A stretch of 64,000 bases of DNA. It comes from Diacronema lutheri (lineage: Eukaryota; Haptophyta; Pavlovophyceae; Pavlovales; Pavlovaceae). Under the pieces are notes generated by a model. The model searched no databases, was not told where the DNA came from, and worked only from the letters and a program-made list of their open reading frames with translations. The position numbers and the translations under genes were made by a program. The stretch covers positions 372,001 to 436,000 of the forward strand of contig JAGTXO010000014.1 of NCBI GenBank assembly GCA_019448385.1. The letters run 5' to 3'. Shown here piece by piece: positions 1 through 10,119 of this stretch; the first letter of the stretch is position 1, and every line of letters starts with the position of its first letter.

Positions 1-1
1 C

Positions 2-1876
2 GTCGTCGGCCTCAACGCGACGCGGCTCGGCACCGGCGCGGAGCAGCTTAGCCTCGGCCTCTCGGCTGCGGCTCTCGCGTCTCTCGCGCGCGCCGAGCTG
101 CCAATGGTCTGCGCGCACCGCCTCGCCGCCGCGCTGCGCCGGCTGCGCGGCGCGTGCGCGCCCGCCGTCGGAACGGGCGCGGGCGCGAGCGCGAGCGCTC
201 GTGAGCAAATGGGCGCGCGCGCGGTCGCACTGCTCCGCGCGCTCGACGCCGCGCTCGACGGCGTGGCACGCGCGTCGGCCGTGCGCGCGCGCGCCGAGAG
301 CTGTCCGTGGCGCAGCGGCGTGCGCGCGCCGGCGCAGCTCGTCGCGTGTGCGGACGACGACGACGACGACGGCGCGCCGCGCGCGCGCCTTTCCGCCCTC
401 GAGCTCCTGCCCGTCGAGGAGCTGCAGGACACGCTCGGCATGCACGTGCCCGTCGAGCAGCTCGCCGTGCTCTCGCTCTGCTCGCGCACGCTGCGCGCGC
501 GCTTGCCGCCCGCCTTTTGGCGCGCGCGCTTCGTGCACGAATACGGCACCGCCCTTGGCTTGCCGCCGCACGCCATGATTATCCCGAGCCTGCGCCCGTG
601 CAGCGCGGTGACGCGCTCGCCGCTCGGCGCGCTCGCGCACTCGGTCGAGCGGCGCGTCGCGTCGCTCGTGCGCCGCGCACGCCTCCTCGCCGCGTGCGCG
701 CGCCAGCGCTCGCTACCATCGCCGCCGCCGCCGCCACGCCCGACACCTCCGCCGGCCACCCTCGGCGCCGCCGCTGCCGGGCTCAGCTGGCGGCGCGCGT
801 GCGTGCTCGCTGGTGGCGGCGCGACGCTGCGCTATTGCATCATCTGCTCGCACGTCGACCTCGACCTCGACGCACACGCCGAGGCGACCGGCTCGTCTGT
901 GACCAGCGCGCGATCGCCTGCGCGCGCGCGCTCGGCGTCCTTCGGCGGCGGCTCTGCAACGTCGGCGACGGCGCGCGGCGCGTGCAGCGCGTGGATCGTG
1001 CTGCGCGCGTGCCCCGCGCACGGCGACGCGGACGATACGAGCGAACACGATGGCGACGCCGCCCACCCGCGCGCCAAAAGCGCACGCGCGCTCACCAACC
1101 ACACCCGCACGCCTGCGACGTCCGCGATCTGCGCGCACCGGGCGTGCGTCGAGCGCGCGGCGGCGGCGCGCGAGGAAGCGGCGCTCGGCACGCGCTTCGA
1201 GTGCCCGCGCTGCGCGCACCCGCTGCCGGCGGCGCGCCGCCCGGCGCAGACGTGGTCGGAACTGGTCGCCGCGACTGGCACGGCCGAAGGTCGCCGTTAC
1301 GCGCGGCGAAACGTCTTACTGAGTGGCGTGGTGCTCCTTGCGCTGCGCGCGCTGCAGGTGGCCGTCGCACTCGCCGAGCAGCGCGCGTGGCGCGCGCCCT
1401 TGGCCGCGTGGCCCGCGGACGCGCGCGGCGCGGTGTCCGCGCTGCTCTCCGCGGCGTTTGGCGCCATGCCGCGCGCACGCGCGCTCGTCTTCGCGCTGCA
1501 CGGCGGCGGGCTCGTCGAGCTGCTCGTCAGCAGGCACGCGTGGCGCGCCGTCGCCTCTGCGCGCTGCGCGTCGGAGCACGCGCAGCAGCTCGCGATCGCC
1601 GCCGTGATCTGCGTATGCGCGGGCGCCGAGATCGCAGAGTTGAGCGCGCTCCGCCTGCGATCGCTCCATCCGCTTCTCTCGCTGCCGGTCCCGCCGGCGC
1701 TCGCGCGCGCGCTCGCCGCGCTCTGCTCCGCAGTCTTCGCCGCCGCGACCGACGCCGTGCTCCTCCGCGCGTGGTGTGCGCGCACCGTCGTCCCGACACC
1801 GCTCGACGCGCCGTGCGGACGAGGATGCGCGTGCGACCCGCCGCTCGGCGCCGTGCGCGACGAGCAGCGCGCGTGA
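2..1876 (+). CDS. F-box / RING-CH multi-pass membrane protein (5' partial)
   Basis: The frame is open from base 2, so the start probably lies outside the window; the first ATG inside is at 104. From that ATG, residues ~90-145 look like an F-box (LSALELLPVEELQDTLG, then LCSRTLRARLP and a Trp-Arg-Ala-Arg end). A split RING-CH-like zinc site follows: CIIC near 245, then AHRACVERA and ECPRC around 345-375. The last 200 residues hold two or three hydrophobic stretches, as in MARCH-type membrane E3 ligases. The likely role is ubiquitin transfer at a membrane, with the F-box giving a Skp1 link. The Cys spacing is unusual, with a long insert inside the zinc site, so the RING-CH call is moderate. The end at 1876 is a TGA. 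Confidence 0.6.
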   Translation, partial: VVGLNATRLGTGAEQLSLGLSAAALASLARAELPMVCAHRLAAALRRLRGACAPAVGTGAGASASAREQMGARAVALLRALDAALDGVARASAVRARAESCPWRSGVRAPAQLVACADDDDDDGAPRARLSALELLPVEELQDTLGMHVPVEQLAVLSLCSRTLRARLPPAFWRARFVHEYGTALGLPPHAMIIPSLRPCSAVTRSPLGALAHSVERRVASLVRRARLLAACARQRSLPSPPPPPRPTPPPATLGAAAAGLSWRRACVLAGGGATLRYCIICSHVDLDLDAHAEATGSSVTSARSPARARSASFGGGSATSATARGACSAWIVLRACPAHGDADDTSEHDGDAAHPRAKSARALTNHTRTPATSAICAHRACVERAAAAREEAALGTRFECPRCAHPLPAARRPAQTWSELVAATGTAEGRRYARRNVLLSGVVLLALRALQVAVALAEQRAWRAPLAAWPADARGAVSALLSAAFGAMPRARALVFALHGGGLVELLVSRHAWRAVASARCASEHAQQLAIAAVICVCAGAEIAELSALRLRSLHPLLSLPVPPALARALAALCSAVFAAATDAVLLRAWCARTVVPTPLDAPCGRGCACDPPLGAVRDEQRA

Positions 1877-2089
1877 TTGAGAGTGCTGGGCCGGCATCTC
1901 GACTCTGGCCAACACAGCGAGTGCGGCTGCAGGCCCGCGCGCGCCTCGGCCATCGCGGTGGGAGTCGGGACGCCGCCAGGGCCGAGGAGTCAACAGCTGT
2001 TCTTCTGTCACGCACAGTACGAAGTGCACCATCTTTTGGCACGATGGACTCGAAAATCTCCCGCCACTTTTGGTGAGCGGCGCGCGAGC

Positions 2090-4987
2090 ATGGTGCTGCA
2101 TCACGAGCTCCTCCTCGCGCTCGCTGGGCACGTGGGCGGCGAGGTGTTTGTCGAACGCGATGGCACCTTTGTCCTCGCCGACGGCCTTCCGCTCCTCGAC
2201 TGCTCCGAGCGGGTCGCCGTTGGCGACCTGCTCCCGCTCGGCGCGCTCTACCGCGACCTCGACGCGTTTGTCGAGCGCCATCTGTGCGGCGCGCTCGCCG
2301 CGGGCGCTTCCGGGTTGTACGTGCGCGCGTTGTGCCGTGGCATTGACGCCGAGCTCGACGCGTACCGCCACGCGCTCGTCGTCATCGAGGACGCGTGCAA
2401 GGCCGCGTCGGCCGACGGCCTCGCCGCGATCGCGGCGCGGGCGCGCGCGCCGGCGAGCGCGGCCGAGGCCGAGGTGAGCGCGGGGCTGAGCATGGTGCGC
2501 ATGCAACACGAGCTCTCAGATTACCGCGCGACGATCCCCGCGCTCCACCGCCTCGCCGCTACCGTCGACGACGAGTGCCTCCGCGGTGCGCGGGTGCTCG
2601 AGCTCGTGCACGCGCAAGCGTCCGCGCACGCGCGCACGCCGACGGGCGCGTGCCTGCGGCGCGTGCTGCGGCACTGCAATGCAACGCTGCTGCACCAAGC
2701 GCGCGGCTGGATGCTCCACGGCGTGCGCTTTGACCCGCACGTTGAATTTTTTGTCCAGCACGCCGCCGCGATCTCGGGCGCAATTCGCGACCGCGCGGCA
2801 TCGTCGTCGGCGAGCGCGCGCGGCGAGCGCGGCGGCGCCTCGGCCGGCGCGGCGCGCAGCGCGCGCACGCCGCTCGCCATCTCCGAGCCGCACGGCTCGA
2901 CGCTGGGCACGCCGCGCACGCCCGACGAGCCCGACGACGCGGCGCGCGGCGACGTTCGCCGGCCGGCCGCGCGCGCGCGCGCGGACGGCGGTGCGCGCGA
3001 CGACGACGGCGAGGGCGCGGACGATGGCGGCGCAGCGGAGCTCCTTGCGGAGGTTTCGGACCTGACCGAGCAGGTGGCGGCCGACTGGCGCGAGCTCGCC
3101 GTCTGCCTGTACGACAAGCCGTCGTACGTGCCGCTGCGGCTCGCGGAGCGGATTCTCTTTGTCGGCAAGGCCGCGCGCGTGCTCGAACACCAGACCTTCC
3201 TCGCGCTCGCACGGCCGACGGCGGCGGCAGCGGCGCGCGGCGCGGGCGCGGCTCGGCGCGCGCGCGCGCCGGTCGGTGGCGTGGACGGCGCAGGCGCCGA
3301 CGCGCACGGCCACGACGATGACTTGGCCGATGAGGCGCGCGCGCTTGAGGCGTTTGACGAGCGGTTGGAGGCGCTGCAGTGGGCGGAGGAGCTGCCGCTC
3401 TTCGAGCTCGCCGCCGCCGTCGACGCGCTCTCCGCGCTCTCCGCCCGCCGCCTGTGGCGCTTCGTCGTCGTCGAGTCAGAACTGCCGACGCACTTCCGCG
3501 CGCTGCGCGCTATCGCGCTCACCGCGCGCGGTGACATCCTTCACGCCGTCGTCGCGAGCGGCGCGCACGTGATGGCGGCGCGGCGGCCGCCGACGGACAG
3601 GCAGCTTACCGCGCTGCTGCACGCCGCGGTCGGCGCGGCGCGCGCGCAGCTGCCGACGCTCGCGCCGCTCGAGCGCGCGCTCGAGCAAATTCCGCCGCCG
3701 ATGGTAGGCGGCACGGCGGCTGCATTGGCCGCGCGCACGCCGCCGGGCGCGAGCGACGGGTGCGCGCGCGCGGTGCTCGACTTGATCAGCGAGCGCTTCG
3801 AGCTGCGTCTCGCCGACGTGGAGCGGCCAATGGCGGAGAGCTCGCGTGCGCTTCCATGCGCGCCGGGCGAGCCGTTCAGCGCAAGTTCCACGGCGCTCGG
3901 CCGGTGGCGTGCTGTCCGGCTGTGGTGGCGCACAGAGTGGCCTCTCAATTTGGTCTTTGGCGGCGATGCGCTCCAGCGGTACAATGATGTCTTCTCATTC
4001 CTTCTCGCCGTGCGCGTCACGCAGGCGCAGCTGCAGGCACGCGCCGCCGCACGCTGCGGCGCCGCGCGACGCGCGACGCGCCGCCGCGCGGCGCCGACGT
4101 CGCGAACCGCGCGCGCGTGCGCTCCGCTTGAGGCGGCGCAGTGTGCTCACGACCGAGGCTGGCGCGCGTGCGCCACCCGCCCCACGTGCGCCACCCGCCC
4201 CACGTGCGCCACCCGCCGCACGCAGGGCGCGTGGCTCACGACGCCGACGTCGCTGCGCGGCGGGCGCGAGCGTCGGCGCGCGCGGGTCGCAGAGGCCCGG
4301 ATGCGGCCGCTGCGCGCGCTGCGCGCGCGCATGGCCTTCTTCGTCGACGCGATCCAATTCTACCTGCACGCGGACGTGCTCGAGCCAAGCTGGCGGCAGC
4401 TCGACGGCCGTGTCCGCGTGCGCGCGGCACGTGGCGCAGTGGCAATGAGCGCGCGCGCGCGCGCGCGGCGGCGGCCGGACAGCAGCGCGAGCGCGTCTGT
4501 GCGCCTCGGCTGATAGACTCCGGCTCCGCTCGTGCCGCGCGGCCCATCTGCTGCGCCGCCGCGCGCCCAGGCGTCGTCCGACTTTGAGGAGGTGCTGCGC
4601 TGCCACGATGCCTTCCTCTCGTCACTCGGCGCGCAGACTTTCCGGCATGTGCCAGCCGCGCGTGGCGCGCTTGACTTGGTAATGACTCAGTGTATCGCGC
4701 TGTGCTCGCTGCTTGAGGCGGCGGAGGACCGCGCGGCGGCCTCATCGCTCGGGCATGCCGACGACGTGCCGTACGACGCGGCGGAGCTCGCGCACGTCGA
4801 ACGCGCGTTCGGCGAGAGCTCGTCGTTTCTGCTCGAGTTCCTGCGCGCCGCGCACGGCGCGTCGCCCGGCGCGTCGCCGCACCTCGCGCAGCTGCTCATG
4901 CGCATCGATTTTAACGGCTTCTGGTCGGCGGTCGCGTTGCACCCGTCGCAAGGCTGGTGCGCCACGAACGAGCCCGGTGCAAGCTGA
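2090..4987 (+). CDS. TUBGCP4: gamma-tubulin complex component 4
   Basis: Core subunit of the gamma-tubulin ring complex, which nucleates microtubules at the centrosome or basal body. The N-terminus (HHELLLALAGH) and blocks such as LYVRALCRGID, ARGWMLHGVRFDPH, YVPLRLAERILFVG and MAFFVDAIQFYLHADVLE follow animal GCP4 in order. Proposed exons are 2090-4036, 4226-4411 and 4571-4987, all phase 0, giving about 849 residues; human GCP4 has 667, and the excess is low-complexity inserts. The second intron is GT-AG. The first is inferred as GC-AG: it removes 189 in-frame bases, including three 18-bp repeats, and joins QAQLQ to GAWL, matching the family's short linker with its Trp. An unspliced reading also stays open across that first intron. 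Start ATG 2090 gives the conserved N-terminus. Confidence 0.88.
4168..4221 (+). repeat. three 18-bp tandem units inside GCP4
   Basis: Three copies of an 18-bp unit (gtgcgccacccgccccac) run head to tail and are followed directly by gcag, a possible 3' splice site at 4225. The block sits where GCP4 proteins have no matching residues, so it most likely belongs to the proposed GC-AG intron at 4037-4225. Confidence 0.75.
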
Positions 4988-5163
4988 GCGCGGCCGAGTG
5001 CCGCGTGTCTCACTGTCTGTCTCGGACGACTCTTCATCAGTGTCTTGACTGGGAGTTCAAGCGTGGGCCGGATTTTCCAAGGCGCCCGTGTGGCGCGAAC
5101 ATCTGGCCTCCGGCGCGCCAAGCCGCGGCGGGAGGCGTCCAGTCCTCCTCCGCGCGCGCGGCC

Positions 5164-8100
5164 ATGCCGACGTACACGTTTTTGGGCGTGACGGTCGAGT
5201 TCCCCTTTGAGGCGTACGACTGCCAGGCGCTCTACATGCAAAAGGTGGTGCAGGCGCTGCAGGCGTGCTCCAACGCGCTGCTCGAGAGCCCTACCGGCAC
5301 GGGCAAGACGCTCTGCCTGCTGTGCGCGACGCTCGGCTGGCGACAGGCGGTGCTCGACGGGCGGATACGCCCGCTACACGTGGGCACGACCACCGGCGGC
5401 GCGGGCGACGACGCCCCGCCCGCCGAGCCGCTCGCGCCGCCGCCGAGCTCGGCCGTGCCGCGCATCGTGTACGCGTCACGCACGCACTCGCAGCTCGCGC
5501 AGGTGGTGAGCGAGCTCAAGCGCACGGTGTACCGCCCGAAGATGTGCGTCTTCGGCTCGCGCGAGCAATCGTGCGTGCACGCCGATGTATCCGAGCTGCG
5601 CGGCCTCGCGCTCACGCACGCGTGCCAGACGCTCACCAAGGCGAACGGGTGCAAGTACCACGCCAACCTGATGCGGCAGAAGGCGTCGCCCGGCGGCGTG
5701 CCCGTGCACCCGGGCGTGCTCGACATCGAGGAGTTTTCCGCGCTCTGCCGCGCCAAGGAGCTTTGCCCCTTCTTCTACGCGCGCGAGCTGCAGGCGGACG
5801 CCGAGGTCCTGCTCGTGCCGTATAATTATCTGATCGACCCGAAGAGCCGGCGCGCGCTCGGGCTGAGCGGTGGGCGCGACATCCTCATCTTCGACGAGGC
5901 GCACAACATCGAGAAGGCCTGCACGGAGGCCGCGTCGCTCGAGCTCTCGTCGACGACGCTCGCGCAGGCGATCGGCGAACTCGACCGGTGCGTGCGCGTC
6001 GCGGCGTCGGGCGACGAGCTCGACGAGCGGGCGCGCGCCGCGGCCGATTCGGCCGCAGTCGTCGGCGCGCGCGGACCGACGGCGTCGACGTCGTCGAGCG
6101 CGCCGCCGATGCATGTGCTCGTCGGCCTGAAGGAGCTGCTTCTCGCGCTCGAGCGCGAAATCGATGCACTGCCACTCGGCAGAGACGGTACGCTCACGCG
6201 GCCGGGTAGCGCGCTACGCGAACTCTTCCATGCAGTGCGCGTGGACGCCGGGACGAGTGCCGAGCTGCTCGACGCGCTGCACAAGGCCGCCGCGATGCTC
6301 GCGGGCGCGCTGCAGCACGCTGGCGGCGTGCGCTCGTGCGGGCTACACACGCTCGCCGACCACGTGCAGACCCTTTTTGAATCGCACCACGACCCCAACG
6401 ACTTCCGCGTCTTCGTCAAGGAGGAGACGGGCAAGGGCGGCGGGCCGCGCGCGCGCTCAGTGAACTACTGGTGCCTCAACGCGGGCGTCGCGATGGTCGA
6501 GCTGCTGCGCGCCAACAACGTCCACTCGCTCTTGCTCACGTCTGGCACGCTCTCGCCGCTGGCGTCCTTTGCGCACGAGCTACAGGTGCCGTTCCCCATC
6601 CGGCTCGAGAACGCGCACGTCGTCGGCGCGGACCAGGCGTCCGTCCTCGTCGTGAAGCGCGGTCCGTCCAGCGTCGCGCTCAACTCGTCATACGGCAATC
6701 GGCAGTCGGACGCGTACTTGACCGAGCTGGGCAACGCCGCCGTCAACTTTGCGCGGCTCGTGCCCGACGGCCTGCTCGTCTTCTTCCCGTCCTACTCGCT
6801 CCTCGAGTCGACCGTCGCGTTCTGGCAGCGGCCGCCACCACACGCGCACGCGGGCGGCGCAGCCGGCGCACCCGCTCTCTCGTCCATCTGGCAGAGACTC
6901 CAACGCTTCAAGCACGTCGTCGTCGAGCCGCGCGGCTCGCAGGCGCAGCTCGCCGCGGCGCACGCGCAGTTCGAGGCGGCGCTCGACTCCGGCCGCGGCG
7001 CCGTCTTCATCGGCGTGTGCCGCGGCAAGCTCTCCGAGGGCATCGACTTCGCCGACCGCGCGGGCCGCGCGGTCATCGTAACAGGGCTCCCTCTGCCTCC
7101 ATACAAGGACCCAAAGGTCGTACTCAAGCGTGCCTACCTCGACGAGCGCGCGCGCGCATCCAGGGCCGCGAGCGGCGGCGGCGGCGCGCGCGGCACCTCC
7201 CGCGCCGCGCCGCGCGCGCTCGCCGAGGGGTGCACGAGCGCTTCTGCGTCCGCGTCGGACTGCGGCGAGGCGCTCACGGGCGACGCGTGGTACACGCAGC
7301 AAGCGATGCGCGCGATCAACCAGGCGGTCGGGCGCGTGATCCGACACCGGCATGATTACGGCGCGGTGCTGCTGTGCGACGAGCGCTTCGAGCAGCCGCG
7401 GTACCGCGACGCTCTCTCTCTGTGGCTCCGGCCGCGCGTAACGGTCGCGCAGGCGTTTGGCGAAGTGAATGCCCACCTTTCCGGATTCTTCAAAGCGCAG
7501 CGCGCGCGCGAGCTGGAGCTCGCGGCGGCGGCGCGGGCGAACGGCGCGCGCGCGCCGCCGCGCGCCGCCGTGGCCGAGTCCGCGCCGCCGCCGCGAGCTC
7601 CAGCTCGCGCGCCGCGCGCGCTGCTCGACAATGGGCTGAGCGCGCACGCCGCGCGGCCGCTGAGCGATCGCGACTGCCACGCGCCGGACAGCCTCGCACT
7701 TGCCATGCAGCTCGCGAGTGGCGAGCACGACGCGCCGGGCGCGGCGCCGCTCGCGCCACGTGCGCCGTGCGACGGCTCGGCGTACAACGCCGCGCGCCGC
7801 GCGCTGCTCGCAAAGGCGGCCGGCGCGCGGCCGAGCGCAGCTGGCGTTGGTGGCGCGGACGGCGGTGCGGGCGCGGGCCAGATCGGCGCTTCGATCGCCG
7901 ACCGGCTCGACAGCGTCGCCGCGCGCGGCGCCGACCACGCAGGCGAGGTCTTGCGCCAAGCGGCGAGAGGCGCGGCCCGTGCCTCGGGCACGGCGGGCGC
8001 GGCGAGCGGCGCGGCGGACAGAGGTGACACTTGTGCGAGCGCCGGTGCGACGCTCGCCGCGCCCGGCGCCAGCGCCGCGTCGCAGCCCGCGCTGCGCGCG

Positions 8101-8832
8101 CTGCTGCACGAACTGCGCACGGTGCTTACCACCTCCGAGTTTGGCCGACTGTCCGGGCTGCTCAGTCGAGCTGAGCAGCTCGCCCGGACAGCGGAGCAGC
8201 TCGCCCGGACAGCGGACGCGTGTGGGCCCAGCGCGCCTGCACTCGGCTCAGCGGCGCGCGTGGGCGGCGCTGACGCGCTCGCCGATGAGCTGCGCGCGCT
8301 GCTCGCGAGCGAGGCGCGTGCGGCGTTTGTACCGCGCCTGGCATTGCTGCTCCCGCCGTGCGTCGCGCATAGCCTCGCGTCTCGCGCGCCCGCGCCGCCC
8401 GCCCGCGCGCCGCCCGCGCCCGCCGCGGCCGTGACGGCCGCGAGCTTTCTTCAAGGCGCGAAGCGCGCGCTTGAAGAGCCGGCGTACAAGTTGCTCAAAA
8501 AGCTGCTCATCGCGTTACTCAACCCGCGCACCGAGCAGCCGGCCAACAATGGCGGCGCGCTTGGCCGTGCAGACCGGCTGCGCGCCGAGCTGCTGCACCT
8601 TCACGCGCTCCTCGCGCCAAGCGCGGCTCTGCAGGCCGACCTCGTGCACGTGCTGCCCAAGCCCCTGCGCGGCGAGCTGGCGCACGTGCAGGCGCTGGCG
8701 CGCGCGCCGGCGGCCGACGGCGACCCGCCCGCGCCTACCGTCGGCACCCGCCGGCCGCGCGCCGCAGTCACCGTCGGGTACGACGTCGGCGAAGAGCGCG
8801 AAAGCGACGTTGCGCGCTCCCGCCTGAGTTGA
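5164..8832 (+). CDS. RTEL1: RTEL1-type iron-sulfur DNA helicase
   Basis: Superfamily 2 XPD-like helicase that dismantles D-loops, T-loops and G-quadruplexes, acting in telomere upkeep and replication. The N-terminus (MPTYTFLGVTVEFPFEAYDC) matches RTEL1 closely. Walker A SPTGTGKT is at residues 42-49 and the DEAH box at 244-247. Four cysteines at 137, 154, 163 and 201 fit the Fe-S cluster. YASRTHSQL, LTSGTLSPL, CRGKLSEGIDF and INQAVGRVIRHRHDYGAV are the expected helicase motifs. The 1,222 residues resemble human RTEL1 in length. After the helicase core comes Ala-rich sequence and a C-terminal helical stretch (FLQGAKRALEEPAYKLLKK) like a harmonin-homology domain. No intron is needed. FANCJ and XPD are less likely because the N-terminus and the post-helicase region are RTEL1-like. 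Confidence 0.93.
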   Translation: MPTYTFLGVTVEFPFEAYDCQALYMQKVVQALQACSNALLESPTGTGKTLCLLCATLGWRQAVLDGRIRPLHVGTTTGGAGDDAPPAEPLAPPPSSAVPRIVYASRTHSQLAQVVSELKRTVYRPKMCVFGSREQSCVHADVSELRGLALTHACQTLTKANGCKYHANLMRQKASPGGVPVHPGVLDIEEFSALCRAKELCPFFYARELQADAEVLLVPYNYLIDPKSRRALGLSGGRDILIFDEAHNIEKACTEAASLELSSTTLAQAIGELDRCVRVAASGDELDERARAAADSAAVVGARGPTASTSSSAPPMHVLVGLKELLLALEREIDALPLGRDGTLTRPGSALRELFHAVRVDAGTSAELLDALHKAAAMLAGALQHAGGVRSCGLHTLADHVQTLFESHHDPNDFRVFVKEETGKGGGPRARSVNYWCLNAGVAMVELLRANNVHSLLLTSGTLSPLASFAHELQVPFPIRLENAHVVGADQASVLVVKRGPSSVALNSSYGNRQSDAYLTELGNAAVNFARLVPDGLLVFFPSYSLLESTVAFWQRPPPHAHAGGAAGAPALSSIWQRLQRFKHVVVEPRGSQAQLAAAHAQFEAALDSGRGAVFIGVCRGKLSEGIDFADRAGRAVIVTGLPLPPYKDPKVVLKRAYLDERARASRAASGGGGARGTSRAAPRALAEGCTSASASASDCGEALTGDAWYTQQAMRAINQAVGRVIRHRHDYGAVLLCDERFEQPRYRDALSLWLRPRVTVAQAFGEVNAHLSGFFKAQRARELELAAAARANGARAPPRAAVAESAPPPRAPARAPRALLDNGLSAHAARPLSDRDCHAPDSLALAMQLASGEHDAPGAAPLAPRAPCDGSAYNAARRALLAKAAGARPSAAGVGGADGGAGAGQIGASIADRLDSVAARGADHAGEVLRQAARGAARASGTAGAASGAADRGDTCASAGATLAAPGASAASQPALRALLHELRTVLTTSEFGRLSGLLSRAEQLARTAEQLARTADACGPSAPALGSAARVGGADALADELRALLASEARAAFVPRLALLLPPCVAHSLASRAPAPPARAPPAPAAAVTAASFLQGAKRALEEPAYKLLKKLLIALLNPRTEQPANNGGALGRADRLRAELLHLHALLAPSAALQADLVHVLPKPLRGELAHVQALARAPAADGDPPAPTVGTRRPRAAVTVGYDVGEERESDVARSRLS

Positions 8833-8855
8833 CCAATCCGGCGACGCAGGTCGAG

Positions 8856-8856
<1 letters not shown>

Positions 8857-8890
<34 letters not shown>
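8857..8890 (+). repeat. G34 homopolymer tract
   Basis: Thirty-four consecutive G residues on the + strand, 24 bp after the RTEL1 stop, followed by tggcgggggg. It should form stable G-quadruplex structure and is likely length-variable; the true length may differ from the assembly. Confidence 0.95.
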
Positions 8891-8891
<1 letters not shown>

Positions 8892-9218
8892 GGCGGGGGG
8901 CTCGCAAACGCGGCCTTGAACGGCGCCAGGCGCCTCGAGCGCGGGCGCGTAGTGGACACTGTGAACGGGGTGGGGGACGATGATGTCAATGAAGCCGCGC
9001 GCGCGCTCCTCGCCGCCCGACCGGGGCGAACGTATGTATATTGGAACGTTCAGTCTGAGATCGAGAGGACGGCATGGTGCCATGTGTCGCGCCACCGCAT
9101 GAGAGCTGCTCGAGAGCCGAAACCCCCCTACGCCGCCACCGCACCACCAAGACAGCGCCCGCCGGCCCCCTGCGCCATTTTTAATGTGAATCGTGGTGCC
9201 GGTATATGCTACCGACGC

Positions 9219-9224
9219 TATAAA
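9219..9224 (+). promoter_or_regulatory. possible TATA box
   Basis: TATAAA about 110 bp upstream of the ATG at 9334, in a locally AT-richer stretch. TATA boxes are not evident before most other genes here, so this may be chance. Confidence 0.25.
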
Positions 9225-9333
9225 CCCGGCGTCATTCTCCCATAGTCTACTTTTAAGAAAAGGCATATCGCCCAAAATCTCCAAAACGGAGATTTTCCTG
9301 AACTCCCGCTGCGACGTGCTTCGCACTCACATT

Positions 9334-10071
9334 ATGGGACAGGCAGTCGTACATCTCGCACGTCCGGAACAGGCGACCGACGAGGCGATCCGCGGGATGT
9401 CGGAGGTCCGCGTCTCGGCCATGATGAAAAGGCTGATCGCTACAAAGATGGAGCGCATCCCGCCCGCCGACCGCACTCGCGTGTGGACCGCGCAGGAGGT
9501 GGCGGCGCTCTCGAGCGAGGCGCAGGCGTGGGCAGAGCTGGCCGACGACCCGCACGGCGTGAGATTCGACTACCCGACGACGTGGGAGCTCCTTGGCCCG
9601 GTGGTTCCCACGGGCATGAAGCGCTACGAGAGGATTGTGCGCACCGGCCATCTTTTCCGTTCAAGCCACGCGCGCACGAGCGCCGAGGTGGCGGTCGGGC
9701 TCGCGCCATTCAACGTCAAGCGTCCAAAGGACGCAATCTCCGAGGCCACGTTCGCGCAATTCACGGCACAGATGGCGTCGTCCGTGCGCAGGATTCCAAA
9801 CGGCACGCTCGTGCTCAACGAGACCCTGCCCGCGCGCTCCTTCAAGGGCTCGTGCCATGCCGTCGTCCACAACATTGCCACGTTCGCACAGGCGGACACG
9901 ACGACGAGTCGGGTCGAACAGTGGCTGCTTCTCAGCCGCGACCGCACGACCATGTGCGCCATCACTCTCTTCAATGTGGACCTGACCTGCTGGGAGGTAT
10001 TCGGCGCGATGCAGATGCGCATCCTCGAGTCGGTCGCCCTCGTCAGCGAGAGGCACAGCAGGCAATTCTGA
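9334..10071 (+). CDS. PsbP/Mog1-fold-like protein, function unknown
   Basis: A 245-residue single-exon gene; the ATG at 9334 is the first good start after the AT-rich leader. A helical N-terminal part (residues ~1-65) is followed by GVRFDYPTTWELL, a pattern like the first strand and helix of PsbP, Mog1 or DUF1795 proteins, then alternating strand-like segments (GTLVLNETLPARSF, HNIATFAQAD, VEQWLLLSRD, CAITLFNVDL) and a final helix (AMQMRILESVALV). That order fits the PsbP/Mog1 alpha-beta-alpha fold. No clear plastid or secretory leader is seen. The gene converges on the ankyrin-AP2 gene, with 48 bp between stops. The fold call is inference from pattern only; it could be an unrelated lineage-specific protein. 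Confidence 0.5.
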   Translation: MGQAVVHLARPEQATDEAIRGMSEVRVSAMMKRLIATKMERIPPADRTRVWTAQEVAALSSEAQAWAELADDPHGVRFDYPTTWELLGPVVPTGMKRYERIVRTGHLFRSSHARTSAEVAVGLAPFNVKRPKDAISEATFAQFTAQMASSVRRIPNGTLVLNETLPARSFKGSCHAVVHNIATFAQADTTTSRVEQWLLLSRDRTTMCAITLFNVDLTCWEVFGAMQMRILESVALVSERHSRQF

Positions 10072-10119
10072 TGCAAAGCTGGGACGCCGAGCCAACCATG
10101 GGTCGGCTCGCTCTCGTCC

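Larger units (their letters stand above)
8833..9333. other. intergenic region with G-run and possible promoter
   Basis: Between the RTEL1 stop and the next start. It contains the 34-base G homopolymer described separately, then mixed sequence becoming AT-richer from about 9178. A TATAAA lies at 9219-9224. I saw no gene, tRNA or repeat family here. Confidence 0.6.

Noticed and set aside
1316-2509. 397-residue minus-strand frame and similar long antisense frames throughout
   Set aside because: Shadows of GC-rich genes on the other strand; only the chosen strand shows conserved motifs.
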